NCBI RefSeq assembly: GCF_040436345.1
Contig: NC_133221.1
Location: forward strand, 20,023,165 to 20,087,164
Length of the DNA: 64,000 nucleotides
Direction: 5' to 3'
Source: Pagrus major
Lineage: Eukaryota; Chordata; Actinopteri; Spariformes; Sparidae
Of the stretch, positions 1-14,404 are shown in pieces (the stretch's first letter is position 1; every line of letters begins with the position of its first letter). The translations under genes were made by a program, and so were the position numbers. Below the pieces are notes generated by a model. It had not been told where the DNA came from, made no database searches, and saw nothing but the letters and a program-made list of their open reading frames with translations.

Positions 1-3000
1 AGCCCGCAAATTCCTTTTAATTCAGGTAAAAGGCCCAAACCATGAGTCCGGAGCTGCTCTGAGAGATGAGGGTCATCACAGATTAACCCATGGCACTTTA
101 GCAGTGGGGGGTGCAAGAGGGGGAGTCGCAGCGAAGCACAACAAACTACTTAGCCACCACAAAACAGTCCAGCCCCTTCTCAGCTGCAATCCAGTAATGG
201 ATACTTCCTCAGCTCCTCGATTGGTCAAAATGTTTTCATACAATAATTTAATTCAGAAACACATTTACAAAGCAGGAGTAATCAATTTTAATTAGTTGAT
301 TTTTTTTTTCATTCGCATAAAATTTAATGTACTGCCATCGATCTCCTTTGTTCTTTAATGCAGTGCCTCTTTCCTGTAATTCGAAGCTTTTTTCTTTTTC
401 TTTTTTTCCTTTCTTTTACAGTCAGTGATGACATTCTGTGACAAGCGGCTCCATGTGCTCTTCAGTGAGCGTTACTTAAACCAAGAGTGCTCACGGTGCA
501 ACTTTAGACCAGAGGAATGTGCTACAAAAATGTGGCTGTAATTCGGCTACATATGAAAGGTTTTGTGGAAAATTAGACATCAAAAATATTTATATATTTA
601 CAAAAATATAAAACTGTATATAAACTTTGGTCACTGATCTTTACTTGCTGACTTAAATTTTCTTGACATAAAAATGGCTTATATATATCTGAATTGAACA
701 AAAACTGCAATGAGGTGAGTGTGACAGCTTTTTGAGGCAAGCAGCTACAATTAGTAAGAAATAACATCTAATAAAAATTAGATTATAAAGCGTTTTATAC
801 ACGTGTCACCTAAAGTTTTACTCAAAATAGAGATATAAAATATGTGAAAAAACTTAATTCATCATGGTTTGGACATTTGATATCACTTTATCATATAAGA
901 TCATTGAATACAAATTTTCAAAGGATCAAAATCTGTGCTGAGGTCAATGAAAACTTGTCACAAATTAACATTTTAAAGTAAAAGTTTTTAGACACAATAA
1001 ACCGATCTGCATGAATCAAATTTCTTCTGTGAACAGAAATGGCAGAAGCAACCAGCTACAGTCACACAAACAAAACACAAAGGCTTTTCTTAAAACTGCC
1101 ACTGCTGTGTGTGTGTTGTCCTTCATATCATCAAGGCCCGCAAGCCTTTCACATTCAATTAGTTGATTGAGGCAAAACGCGAGCGGCACCAGCAGCAAAC
1201 AACGTGAAGCTTGTGTCCAAGCGACACACCACAGAAGTTGTGTTGTGGTGTCAGGAGAAGAGCCGCCCTCCGTCACGAGCAACTTACAGTGACAAGCCTA
1301 TCCTCCTCTGTTGATCCAAACTGCTCCTCTCACTGAGGCAGCAACCACCCAAACACACACACACCCTACAATACACACACAGCAAAGTAACTTGAAGTGA
1401 ACCACTGCGATAGGCAAATAAAGCACGGAGCCAGGGTGAGGATGCAGCGAGTTGGCATCGGTTTTGTGTGCAGTCCTGCTGCCGGCCTGCCAAATTGACT
1501 AATAAAACTAGAATAGAGAGGCCAGCGACAATAGAGAGAGAGGTGTCCTTTTATTGATCAAATTATTCCTTCTTGGGTACACTGTGCCACTGGATGAGAG
1601 TATGCTCACAAAGACAACCAGACAGATTGTGACATTCCAGTGACATTATAATCGTGCGTCAACCCTTCTCCAGTCAATAGGCTGAATGCACTAATCGTGC
1701 GTCTTGGATCAGCAATTTCATGGTCTTCAAAGGGGGCCAGGAATTGGTGGCATGACCCTCCACACGGGGCGAGACCCCTCTTTTCCTCAGCGAGTGCCAC
1801 AGAGAGGAGGAGAAGAGAGGATGGTATTGAGGGAGACGCGTCCAGACAGGAACGGAGCCAGAGAAGATTAACATCGCCATCTACTGGCCAGGCGTGGTAC
1901 AAGTGGAGTCAAAGGGGGGGAGGAAAAGCCTGGCAGTTTACCCTTGCGGCCTGTCTTTCACTGAGACCTGTCAGAAACATTTAGACGCACTTGCCAAGAC
2001 AATGGGCCACACATCCACCGCGGCAGATAAGTCGGACAGAAATCACCAACAAATGAGGGAGGAAACTTAAGGCAGCAGACCTCCGTTTTTGGTTTTGTGA
2101 AAGAGAGCAGGCAGAGTCTGTTCCTGATCACACTAAGTGACAAAGAAAAATGTTGGCTAATTCTCCATTTCTGGAGGCTTCTAACTGCCAGCAAGAATTT
2201 AACCTCGAGAGCAGGATAAGCAGAAAAAGAGTGTGGTGCTGACAGCGTCAGAAAACAACACTCATCAGGGTCACAGAAGTAGCAGTTCTCTTTCTTCTCA
2301 TTTAGTCCGCTGCCAGAGAGGATACAAACATGACAGCTGGTCAGATCGGATAATAATTCTTCGTTTCAACCTTTCTGAACCAGTGCGGCTACACACTGGA
2401 GATTTCATCGGTTATAATGTCATAAAAAGACAAAAGCATGTGTGACATTTGGTTTATAAATGCCACACCTAAACATAATCCACCTCCTCTGAGAAGAAGA
2501 AAGAATTTTCAGGTTTTGCAACATGTTTGCCTGACTGTAAAAGACTGAGGTGACAGTGATGTAAATCAGCACACCTGTCCTATACATGTGCCTTAAAACA
2601 CGTACAAAGTTTGTACATTTAAGTTTATAAAAATGTATTTGATGTCCCTCTTATACAGGGCTTCCAAGAAGGCCATGACCAATAATTGATCTAAAGAAAC
2701 AGACTTCCTCCTGATCAAGGTTATGACTTTAGATCAAACAATGAACAACAAAAAGGAAAAAGAAAACGTTGCACAACACTCCTACACAGCAGCAGCCAGT
2801 GGTCAAAGTTTAGGCGTCGACACCTATCTGAAATCTACATGAACTCACATTGTGACGGGGAAAAATACATGTTTTACCCCGCTCAACCGAAAGAGAGAGG
2901 AGAGGAGACAACCCACAGTGAACCACTATAATGTCACACGGGGTGGCGTGTTACAGCAAAGGGGCTGAGTTGGCAAGCAGCTCAGCAGCAGACGCGCACC

Positions 3001-4502
3001 TGTTCTGACATTTTCTGTCGACCTTGACACAGAAAACACATGACAATGCCACTCTCTGCATTTCAGAAGTACGGGCTGTTTGACGAAGCCCCTTCACTTC
3101 CCCTTTTCTCGTCCCCATGATACCTAAAACTACTTTCCACGCAGTACGCAGGGGGAGAAAACCATGACGTAGTCCTGTAGATGTGAGGAGGGACGGACAG
3201 AAGGCGAGTCACGTAGTGACAGTAAATAACAGGGAAAGAACAGGGAGTTATAAGGGGAGACGCACTAATCTGACGTAGAGTCATATTTGGGGGCAACCAA
3301 AGAGGGTTGACTCTTTCCACAGGACTGCAGGCCACCAATACCTCGCTTAAAATCCCAGATTCCACAATGAAAAGGCCTGGACTCCTCCTCAGTTTATTCT
3401 GTTTCGATCATCTCATTCTCACCCCTTTCTTTTAAAGTTCACGACAGAGCCACAATGCATCCATCCATCTACTGTTTTAATCAAACAGAAAGCAAAGACT
3501 GGGTGCCAAGAGAGCTGCACAGGAAAACAAACGCAATCTTCCTGTTAATCACTGCATTAACACAAAGTAGACAGTCTTGACGCACATACCAGGGAGGAGA
3601 GCCAGTCCAGGTGTTGGATAATTGTCAGTTGTGCCAGTGGCTACGGTTGCTTTTTTACTGTGCCAGCCTCTGTTTCACTGCTGGTCTACACTTGTGCCCC
3701 ACCTTAATGATAGCTTTTAAAAGTCCTCTTTCTGCTGAAGACTGCATGCAGACACAAAGAAGTCTTGGCAGAGGTTTCTCCATGCTGACTGTAGTGGACT
3801 TTAGATGAAGGCATTGACGTCCCTGCTGTAATCAGTGCCAAGTGAAGTGAAGCTCAATTTTAAAAGAGGCATGAGGAACATCTAATTTAAATGAAAGGCC
3901 AAAAACCACTTGAAAAAACACCTACAGGCTGTGTAACCTTTCTGAGAAACAAGACCATATATCCTCTTTCTGGCAAACAACCATATATTAGAAACACATC
4001 ACAGCAGCCCGAAAAAACAACTTGCCAAGACAGCAACTTGTCAGAAATGATTCAAGTGTTTGTTTCGCTCAGAAATCAAACTCTTCATCTGCAGGTGAGG
4101 ATAACGTCATTCTGAGAAGAACAGATGAATTGTAAGCCGGGCTCAACTTTTCATAATAACGCACTGGAAACTTTACTGTCAGTGAACCACTGTATCACAC
4201 ATCTAAAGTTAGGCTAATTGGAGTGCAATATTCTCACTTAAGTGCTCTATTTTTGCAGGGTTTTAAGATAATTTATCTCATTTTCTGTATTCTGCCACTT
4301 TCATTTTAGTCTAGAGAGTAGCCCACTATCTGTTTTTCAGATTCCCCTGATAAAGCCACAATCTCAGGGCGCCACACACAGAGAAACTCTGAAATCCCAT
4401 TAGCATTTTGCTTTCATTATTTTTAATCAAACCCCGAAAACTGACACATATTAATTAATATCCATTACCAGTTTTTTTTTTGCCCCTCTCCCAGAGAAGA
4501 CG

Positions 4503-4504
<2 letters not shown>

Positions 4505-4534
<30 letters not shown>
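4505..4534 (+). repeat. Homopolymer G tract of 30
   Basis: Thirty uninterrupted G residues are followed by AATGAAGC. Such a tract can form G-quadruplexes and is prone to length change and sequencing error, so the true length may differ. Confidence 0.9.
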
Positions 4535-4535
<1 letters not shown>

Positions 4536-7500
4536 ATGAAGCAATTAACTTAACAAAATAATCAAAAAAATTGTTTCAGAAAATCCCTGATAAATGTCAT
4601 GTGAGGTCCCGTCTAAATGTAAGAAGTGTAATACATTCTTGCTGTCATATTCCATTAAACTGCTATTACAGTCTTGATAGAACTATTAGTCACTACATTA
4701 TTAATAACATTAATGTATTTACATTTTTGGTGTACAAGCCTGCTTTCATGCAATAATTTATGAACCCGACTTCAGATATGTTATAATGTTCCCCATCTCG
4801 GCTCTTTTGTGTTTATTATTGATTGTGAAAACAGTCAAAATTCCAAGTCAAATCCCCCTCTGCCCTCCCACCCCCACCCGTAATGTATTGGAGTGGGCTG
4901 TTTACATTAAAGGACTGGAATAAAGTGCATTTACATCTGAAGCATAACTTCATAATTTACATTCCAACATTTATTAGAGGTGACAAACGAGCATTTGGTC
5001 CACTCGTGCTTTTCCACAATGCAGCACTCATTCAATCCATATAAATTACAGCCGGGCTAGGGAGTGCAAGAGCAAATTATTTTATTATATTTATGCATGT
5101 ATGACTCTATAGGGGGTTACTAAGACAAACAGGGAATTACTTGATTAGGCCAAGTGTGGTTAACAAAGAAAAGAAATATGAGACTGTGGGCTGGGCCAAT
5201 CAAATTTCAGCATTATTTAAATGTTTGGCTCTAATTCAAATATCTAAAAATACACAGAACTTAGTGTAAAAGCTTTAGATCTATAAGACTGGTGTATTCA
5301 TAAAATGTGCAAACTGCAGACCCTATCTTAGCTGCATTGTGCAGAAGACTACTGTGTGTCTAATACAATATAGAGAGCTATTTTAAGCACTGCTGTTCCA
5401 ATAGCTTACACTTAGCTACAGCTAATATTATTCAATTAAAAGAAACTTGCCTAAAAGGCAGTATTATATTACATAATTAGACAGGGCAGCATTTTCAGAA
5501 GTGTAGTTACAAATGCACTGAGGGGATCCCTGCATTTGAACAAATATCTGGCGCTGTAGGGGAGCTTGCCGACAAATTAACAGCTAATAACTTACTGGGA
5601 AGCCAGATAAAAAGAGAAAAAAATGTTCCCCAAAGTGTCAATTACAAATTATTTTTCCTCTGATTTCCACACTTGTGAAGGCACTATGTGCTGAAAAGCA
5701 TTTTGAACAGTGTGCCAAAATTGCATGTTGTTCATTTCTTTCTGTCTTTTTTTTTTTTTCATTTTTACACACTGGATTCATTCAGAGAGAAATAATTCAG
5801 CATCGGCAGCAAGATTGCTGAAGATAGCTCTGAAAGCATATGGCTCCCTCGTGAGAGCACTTGCTGGTCAGAGAGGAGACAGACGGACAGACGGGAGCAG
5901 GGACAGGGAGAAATGAAGGGGGATTCAATCAAATTCATGTTCATTAAAATCAGAGGACATCACAAAAATGAGAAAGATGCTGACAAATCAAAGGGTCTCA
6001 GTACCTGAATTACCATAGTCATTTACTTATTAAAGCCAGGATGCTTCCTGTCAATCAAGAGCCATCACATTCTCCATTTGCGGCGGAAAGCCGGCGTAAT
6101 TGCTTCTCATACTAATCAACACAACTTGTGTAATTATGCCTTGAAAGTGACATTGGAGGCTGAGAGCGATGTGAGCAGTCTTGACAGCAGAGACATCTCA
6201 GATTCATCGGGAGATTTCCAGCCTCGCTGCGAGGAGACAAGCCACTCTCAGACCAAGTTACTCACTCGAGCAGTTTACAACCATAAACACAAAGAAAAGA
6301 CGATAAATCAAGCTGAAGTAATTACAAAGCAGAATAGAGAGGATAAAGGAAGCTCAGCTCAATAAGCCCACTTTCCCAAGTATATTGAGGCAAAATGACT
6401 ACGCTGTAATTAAACTGGTGTCGTATTTCTATCATTTCTTAAGTAAACATATTGTGACAGTTCACTAAATTGTGGGAGAATAGGAAATTACAGCTCTGTT
6501 ACCATGCTGTTTACATTAATATACTCGCTGAGACGAAAAACCCTACAAGTTTAGTCCTAAGTATTCATTAAAGTTTATTGATTTTGGCTTAATCACAGAC
6601 TTTACATGTGTCTCCAAAATGAACTTTGCGTAAAACTAGCTTTAACATTCCTCTGAGCATTGGAAAACTATCCAAACCATATTCCCAGGCTGCATCTGTC
6701 ACTAGTCACACTGCGGCCCAGCCAGGAAGGTCAGAGCCAGGTCAAATTACTGCAACAAATCAAGAGCCACGGGTCACGACATGAAACTCTATCTACATAA
6801 AATATGTGTATTATTGACATAAAGAGACAGCAGCTTCTTCTTCATTTACTCTGAACTTTACAGTGAATTAAAGGATCTTCAATGAGCTCATCAAAATCCA
6901 AGATAAAAGCGCCATTGTCGGGGTTGGCAATGAAGATCTGGTCCGGCTCCGCACATGAGGCAGAAACCACAAAATAAATAAAATTTATAAAATGGGTTGG
7001 ACTCATCTGTGCTCATCATTTTCAAAGAGGAGGGAGGAACCGTCAGAAAAAAAAGTCACCAACATCAAAAAGCTGTCGACTGATAATTCTGGCATCCTAT
7101 GAGGGGAATAAGCGTAATGATTTCATCTGTGAACAGAAATGAAGACGAGAGATTTATGGCTCGTAAAAAGTTCAAACGACAGAAAAACCAAAAATCCTTG
7201 TCTGTGTCATTCCTCACTCATGACCTCCAAACTTCCGCACATGTGGAAGACAAAGTAAAGAATTGCTCTTTTGTGGCTGAACACGAGAAAAACAAGCAGG
7301 CTTACTGACATAGAAAACAGAGGCTTTTACAGGAAAAGCCTGTGTGATTCACCCCCCCTGCGTTCAACTCTAATGAGTCAAAAAGTGTGACCTGCACTTA
7401 AACAAGAAGTCACAGCCAGAAGCTGTAAACTCATTTTCCCCATCTGAGCCAGCAACGTCGGCAGGACCTGGAAGATGTGCTCCGAGCATGCACGATAAAT

Positions 7501-9557
7501 CTGACGTGAAATCATAATCATAAAAGCAATTAGCTGACCCTGCGCCACTCGTCCTTGGACATGACAGTGAGAATTCATACAGAGTCCTCTAAGGAGGCTC
7601 GCTGCCGGGGTTGGGCGAGGAGGGGAAAAAGTGCAACACAGCAACAATAAAACGGAGGGCCCTTCCTGTATCATTAACCACCGAAACAAACAGCGCATGA
7701 TGCACAATGAGTGTTGTGCTGAGAAACAGAGAATTGAGCTTTTATGCTTTTCAAAGAGAAAACTTCACCACGACCACTGAAACAAACTGGTGTGTACATG
7801 TTTCACATCTCAAACTATGGCCATAGGGAACTGAACACAAGTCACCACTCTGCATTAGCTCACATTGTGAAATATAGTTCTCAGGTAACATAAAAAAAAA
7901 AACAACTTTACTTATTTGAAAACAAACATGAAAGTATGAAGACAGATGCCTTCCACTCATGCCTTTGTTCTGTACTTCTGTCGAGCATGCAGCATGTTTA
8001 CAGTCAACGTGACAGGATGCTGAATCTATTGACTGTGAAATGGCAGGTGATCAGATTTATTCGACTTTTCTCTTTCAAGGAGCGTGTTAGAATCTGAGAA
8101 ATCTCTCTTCACACACCCTTGCATGCGCGCACACACACGTACAGTTTCTCCCCATCACTTCCCACCCAGTAATTACAGCGAGGCCGAACTAGTGGCTGCC
8201 ACCTAGTGACCGTCTTCTCCAATAATCATGAAATATCTCCATGGCTCGCGCCCCCACTCGGACCATAACTCTCCTTTACTGCAGACAGCTCCAATAAAGG
8301 ATTACAATTACAATTAAAGTAATGAGCAAAGAGGAAAAAAGGAAAATCTCAGAGAAGGTTCCCCTGACTAACTAAATGGTAGCCTAGTTTCTTGACAGAA
8401 TGGAGTTACCATACCAGACTCATTACCGGCTCCCATTTCTTATTCTGCCCCAATAATTAATTTGGAGCATGTTGAAACCTGAAGTCCTCAAAAATTAAAA
8501 TAATGGTTTTAAAAGTGATGAATGTGAAATGAATTGAAATATGAATTATCAGATAAGAGATTAGCTTCTTGTTATTTTTGCTTTATGGTGGGGGAGATGT
8601 AAAAAGGTTCAAATCACTTAAAATCTATTGTAGCCTCTGATTCTTTTATTGAAAATTGTGCAAGTCATATAATCCAGTGAAGACTCGCACATAGAGGATA
8701 GACCGGTGTTAAAAGGACATATCTTTTCACAAACACATGTCCCATATGGAAAGTCATAAAGGACAAAAAATAACTGAGTCAAGACCCGAGAGTAACCTCT
8801 GACTTCCTGGTATCACCACTGTGTTACATTTGTGTTACACCCACGCATAAGTGAAAAAAAAAAATCTCTTTTTAAAGAGAACATATGAGGAACATCTGTC
8901 TGCCTGAGACTCGCGGGGCTCAGCAGAAGATCCGGCAGGGAGTGAGAGGTGAAACGAGGAGAAAAAGAGCCTGAGAAAGACAAAAGAGGACAGTAGCAGC
9001 AGCGGTAGTGCCTTCATGTCGGTGGCTGGACCGATTACTGTTGGCACCTCATCCTCTGCCAACCTGCCAGGTCCCCCACAACTCCTACACTTTACACTCT
9101 GCCCCCCCCCCCCCTCTCTATAGTATGATGGCTATTGCAGAGGGGCTACGGAAATTTGGAGACTGCTGAGCCAAAACAGATCACTTCAAAGCGGCTTATT
9201 TAACGCTTGCTAAATTTTTCATCACAGTCGCTTAATATCCTGGGGAAGGGGAGCTTTTGAAGTTGCTGTGAGACCGGGGATGTTCTTCTTACAATTCTTT
9301 TTCCCCTCCCATTACCACCCTCCCACTGCTGTACTAAAACCCCCAAACCTAAACACATACGCACACACTCAGTGAACACGGCGTGCTGTATGTTGCATCC
9401 CCACACACAAACACATGCTTTTTCATCTGAGAGTAAAGGGCTAGGCCTTATTCTACCAGGGATACCCAAAAGAATAAGAATCCTATTTAACGAAGGGGTC
9501 AACTCTCCTGTAGACCTGCTGCATGCCCACACCACCCTTCATATATACACACTGCAA

Positions 9558-9985
9558 CTAGGCATGGGATGATATGAACATCTCATTATCCACTATTATC
9601 CTGGCTAAAATAACTGCAATTCACAGTATTACTCAGACAATCAGCACTAAAACATATTGGAATCACTTAACCTTGCAACATCTTTTCTAGTGAACATCCT
9701 TTTAAGTGAAAAACTATTTAAAAAAAGATGACCATAAATCATAAAGTCTCCCTGCATATGTAAAGGATAAATAAATGGTGGATTTGGGGTATTTTTAGGA
9801 TTTTGGAATGAACAGAAAGATGCGGGCCTCCCCCCTGAGGCAATTAAAAATAAAGCATTTTCAAGTCACTAATGTTAGGATAATCCCGATTATTCCGATT
9901 CACGATGATCCCGATAATGGAAATTCAGCATGAAAATCGCCATAAATCCCTGTAGTTGCAACTAAAAGTTTTGCAGTGAGTGGCG
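9558..9985. repeat. Degenerate interspersed repeat
   Basis: The start GGCATGGGATGATATGAA and the later CCCGATTATTCCGATTCACG resemble a diverged repeat common in fish genomes. There is no coding potential and the boundaries are approximate. The family was not assigned. Confidence 0.35.
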
Positions 9986-10670
9986 GCATTTATTAGCGTT
10001 GGATAACATAATTTACTATTTCTAATTTTTGCACATTTGAGTCTATTCACAGCCCATCCCTCTCACCTTCTCACCCAGTCTCTGATTACTTTTCCTCCCT
10101 GTGCTTAAACCACCTCATTAAGCAGATCATCTGATTATAAAAAAACATTTTAATAACTAGTCATAGTGATGTAACTGCAGAATACACTAGTGGATTTTAA
10201 AAAAGAGGCAGGCAGCCCGGTGCATGTGAGCGGATACTGATGAGTGATGACGGTAAAACACCTTGCATCACATTCATTGTAGGGCTACCTTTTTGAAAAT
10301 TAGGTTTCTATGAGAGAACGGGAGAGTTAGCTGTGAGGGTACGTCTTAATCCTCATTTTATCAATACAAATAAAAACTCACCCTCCAATTTACTGAGCCA
10401 GGCTCACAACAGGTAGATTTAACAATAACTCTAAAGTTTTAATGTTGATGTCGATGTTGACCCCTCCACCATCTGACAAAGTTCAGATGGCGGAGGCGTT
10501 CAATGGTTGATTTTTGTTAGCCGAACCCTAGCAGCTGGCTCTTTTCTGTACTGGATGTTTAAAAACAAAATCAAGGACTTACTGACTCCAGGCACCCGAT
10601 AACATACCAGCATTTTGATTTTGCAGATTGTGGGGAAAAAATAAATAAATATCCCAACGGTTATCCACTA

Positions 10671-10883
10671 GAGCTGCAACAGTTAATTAATTTATCTGTG
10701 GTTTGGCTACTAGCTAAAAATAATTTGCAACTATTTTAATATTCAATTATTCATATATGATAGTAAAAGGAACATATTTGGACTGGTGGATACGACGAGG
10801 AATTTGAAGACAATTTATCAGTTACTCAAGAAAATAACCAATAGATTCATCAATAATTAAAATAATTCTTGGTTGCAGCCTTA
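10671..10883. mobile_element. Family B repeat copy (GCTGCAAC termini)
   Basis: The copy starts GAGCTGCAACAGTTAATT and ends TTGGTTGCAGCC, giving inverted termini around an AT-rich body with repeated ATTAAT/ATCAAT motifs. Related copies are at 14405-14612 and 53971-54617, with a fragment in dffa intron 5. No transposase is visible, so this is a non-autonomous element. Confidence 0.6.
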
Positions 10884-10943
10884 ATTTCCATTTTGACAAT
10901 GTAAAGATACTTTGTTATGAGTGATTGTTATTGTTATTTCATA

Positions 10944-10985
10944 TATACATATATTTATATATATATATATATGTATAATATTTGA
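10944..10985. repeat. AT-rich dinucleotide repeat
   Basis: An imperfect (TA)n microsatellite within an AT-rich stretch. Confidence 0.8.
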
Positions 10986-11532
10986 TTTTTTATTTATTAT
11001 ATATCTTTATATATAGATATTATGGACAAACAGTCCAATGAGTAAATCTATATTTTTGAATTTACAATAGCTATGATGGAGCTTCTTTTTTTTTTTTAAG
11101 ATTATAATTAAACGTAAATGTGAACAACAACATACAACATCATATCTATGTCCATCTGACCCTATTCTCTTATCATGTGATCAAAGTGGTTTGCACACAT
11201 GTAATTACTGTTGTGATGTGTTTGGGTGGATTTGAAGGCAATGAGGACGGAGTGATTGGAGGAGACGGGCGGTGAGCACAGAGTGTGACGGCAGGGAGAG
11301 AGCACAAAGACCAGGGAGACACCGGCAAGAGGCTAGCAGGGGTAATGGCCATGGCAGCGATGAGTGGTAGGTGGGAGAGGAGGGGGTGTGGGCTATAGAT
11401 GGAGACGGGGTGAGAGCGAGCAAAGAGCAGTGCCAGAGGAAACAGCAGCGGCTGGCAGCGACTGGTATACCAGTCAACTATGGAACACACACTCACACAG
11501 TCTCTCCCACCCTTCTCTCTCTCTCTCTGCAG

Positions 11533-11658
11533 GTCCAGACCTGCCCCTATGGCCTGGATTGTGGCAGAGGCTGTGGCTCCGGCCCCTGAGCTGGGCCCTC
11601 TTGCCACAGAGGAGAGCCCACGCCGTGCAGTGTGCCAGGGCCTGCTGATCTGGGCGAG
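11533..11658 (+). other. Exon-like segment with strong splice sites, unassigned
   Basis: A long CT-rich tract ending CTCTGCAG precedes this segment, and it ends GCGAG before GTGAGTCA, so both splice sites are close to consensus. It is GC-rich compared with its surroundings. An ATG at 11549 opens a frame running through the donor (37 residues complete or nearly so, beginning MAWIVAEAVAP). The other two frames contain stops. The product is not recognised and no partner exon was found. It could be an alternative first coding exon of an unidentified plus-strand transcript, a non-coding RNA exon, or chance. Confidence 0.3.
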
Positions 11659-11755
11659 GTGAGTCAGAACCTGTTAACATGACTGGTGTCCCCAGCCTGA
11701 CACACTAGCTTGTCTGACATGCACATGTGCACATAAATGTTATACAAACGTGTGC

Positions 11756-11776
11756 GCTCTCTCTCTCTCTCTCTCT
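11756..11776 (+). repeat. (CT)n microsatellite
   Basis: An uninterrupted run of CT repeats follows the exon-like segment at 11533-11658. Confidence 0.9.
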
Positions 11777-14224
11777 CCCCTCCCAACCCTGCCAGCACTC
11801 CCTTTCCTCTCATCCAGATAAAATCCTTTCAGACACAAATTTCAATTATTCACCTCATCCAAATAATGCCATGTGACAAGAATTATCCCTACTGTAATAA
11901 TCCACTTAACTGGGAAAGAGCAGCTCATCAAAAAGAGAACGGAGAAAAGGGGTTGGAAGTGAGGGTGGAGGTGGTGGGGGAGACTTGTCAACCAGTCTCG
12001 AATCAGGACCCTCATAACAAGAATTTCTTCCCTTTTTGAGGAGGCAGTCTTGAAGCGCACTGGGATGATGAAATTGAAGTAAATTGAAAGAAAGCCTGGG
12101 AGAATGCTCCCACAATCAATAACCCCAGGATTAAATTAGCCTTGGCATGAAGGGATGATGGGGGGAGGATGAAGAGTGAATGGTGGTGAATGACATTGAG
12201 ACATGTAGACTGAACAATACAGCACTCCTCCAACCTGGATGCTGGGTCCATACAAGGACAGCGAATGTACCTGTGATGTATTCCATCCCACTTAGCGATA
12301 AGACAGTCTGGGCTATAATCGTTGTCATCACTTGGGCCGAGCATCCTTCACACATTATTGAAAAACAGCTGATGTTTATTGTCATTAAATGTTGCTGGCC
12401 TTGCATGTATTCACAACTTGGACAACTTATGAGGATTATGGGTTGCATGGCACACTCAGGGCTAAACAATAAGGATTGCCCGAGGACCCGGGACGAGCAA
12501 AATGCCACGACGGGCTAGTAAATCTAGCCCGTTCAGGCAAGTGGTAAAAAAGAATCAAACAAATTGTTTTTTGCCGAAGTTGATGATGGAAGTAGCTAAG
12601 GATCATCTCTGTCGAGAGTTGTACAAACGCAATACTGATCAGGCTCTCACGAGAAAATGGCTGCGGGTGAAGACATTCATGAGCTGAAGCACAAGCAGAC
12701 ATTTCAACTATCCTGGAAACAGGATTTAAAATTTTCAGTATGCAAGAATGTTTGTTGCTTTACATCTAGTACTACGCCTGCTCTTATCGTGATGGACCAC
12801 TTGCACATGCAGACATGAATTGCTCATCAAAATATACACGTTCAATGGACAAAATAAGAAAACTACTAATTCATTGCTTTGTGTCGCATGTGCATAATTA
12901 AAGCATCGCCTTGGCGTCTGTTGGCAGAAATGTTCATTTTGGGCCGAAGCTAATATTTTAGTTTACAGTCTTTATTAGCTGAGACAATAACATGCCGATA
13001 TTGTTCCCAAGAAAACATTGTTTTTCAACTTTTCTCTGAGCCATTTTTCCGGACAACTCTATTCTACAAACACTGAGTTGAAGGGGAATTTACTTTCAAC
13101 TACATCTTCAAAAATGAATAAAGAAACATTTGTTTGCTTTTTATGGCCACAGGGAGGATTGCAGGCATGTCTTTGTACTTAGACATAGTCAATAGTTGGC
13201 AAAAGTTTGTTTAAACAGTACATTCTCATTTTCTATTGGTGACAACTTATTATTGGCAAACCAGCTCAAATCTTCCTGGACCCAGTTGTGTGACACAACC
13301 CAGACTGAAAAACAATGGGATAAACTTAAGACCACAACAGTACGTGTCAAACGTTTCATGCTAAACATGATTAAAGCACCATTGTGACTGCAAAAAAAGC
13401 CCTTTCCACATGCTTTTTACTCTCCAAAGAAAGGGAACATAAAGTACACTCTCATTATGGACTCAGCGACATCAGTGTGGCGCTAAAGTGACTGGCTGCT
13501 AATTGGAAGCCTTTAACACTTGATCTTGCTGGGGAATGTGTAATATCATCTGATTAGCCACGGAAAAGTAGTTTGTTGACGGAAGGATGAAAACAAATTT
13601 CTTTAAGTCATCACATCATAAAAAAACACGCGCTTAATGTTTCTCAACTATGCAGCTGATTTCGGTGGTTAGCACACAGTCAGAGCAAAGGGACTGACCT
13701 GTGAAACAGCGGCTTAAGTGCTTAAACTTACATACTCTATGGCATTAATAGTACACGGCTGAGAATCATGCCATGTGGCATTTATAAATAATTAAAAATT
13801 ATCATGCTATAAAAGATAAAATTAAAATTGACTATCATTTAATCAAACCTGCTATATCTATCTAAAATGCACTTACATCAAACAGGCATTACTCAAATTC
13901 ATTTTTTTATTCTAGTCCATATAACCTCATCAGTCATGTAATTTGTGTTAAATACTGAATCCTTACCAGTGCTTCTCTGGGGGGAGCTACTGGATCATCT
14001 CCAGGTCCAGGCTGAGAAGATAAACAACACTTGTGTTAGAGCGCCATCTAGTGGAGGACACAGGGTTTGTGGTTGTAATACAGCACTGTTGAGAAAGTTA
14101 CAGTGAGCAAATCAGCAGATCTATTTATCTAAATGTATTTCTATCTATCAATCTCGCATGCTAATGCTACTGAAATTAGCAAAGAATGAGTGAAGTAAGT
14201 TTAAAACATAAACATTTTTTCATC

Positions 14225-14375
14225 ATATTTACATTTAGGGCATTTAGCAGACGCTTTTGTCCAAAGCGACTTACAATAAGTACAATTGTCACAAGAAAGA
14301 AACCACAACATATCACCGTCGATAAAGTAGAAAAGAAAAAATAGAAACAGTTTTCAAGCCCTCATCTGAGCATGG
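14225..14375. repeat. Widespread fish interspersed repeat fragment
   Basis: The segment contains GGGCATTTAGCAGACGCTTT followed by CCAAAGCGACTTACAATAAG, a combination I recognise as a high-copy teleost repeat. Non-coding; boundaries approximate. Confidence 0.55.
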
Positions 14376-14404
14376 GAGCTGCTATTATTATTATATTTAC
14401 TCGA

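Noticed and set aside
11173-11607. 144-codon minus-strand frame rich in Ser, Leu and Pro
   Set aside because: It is the complement of a GA/CT-rich tract, has overlapping open frames on both strands, no recognised domain and no splice or start support.
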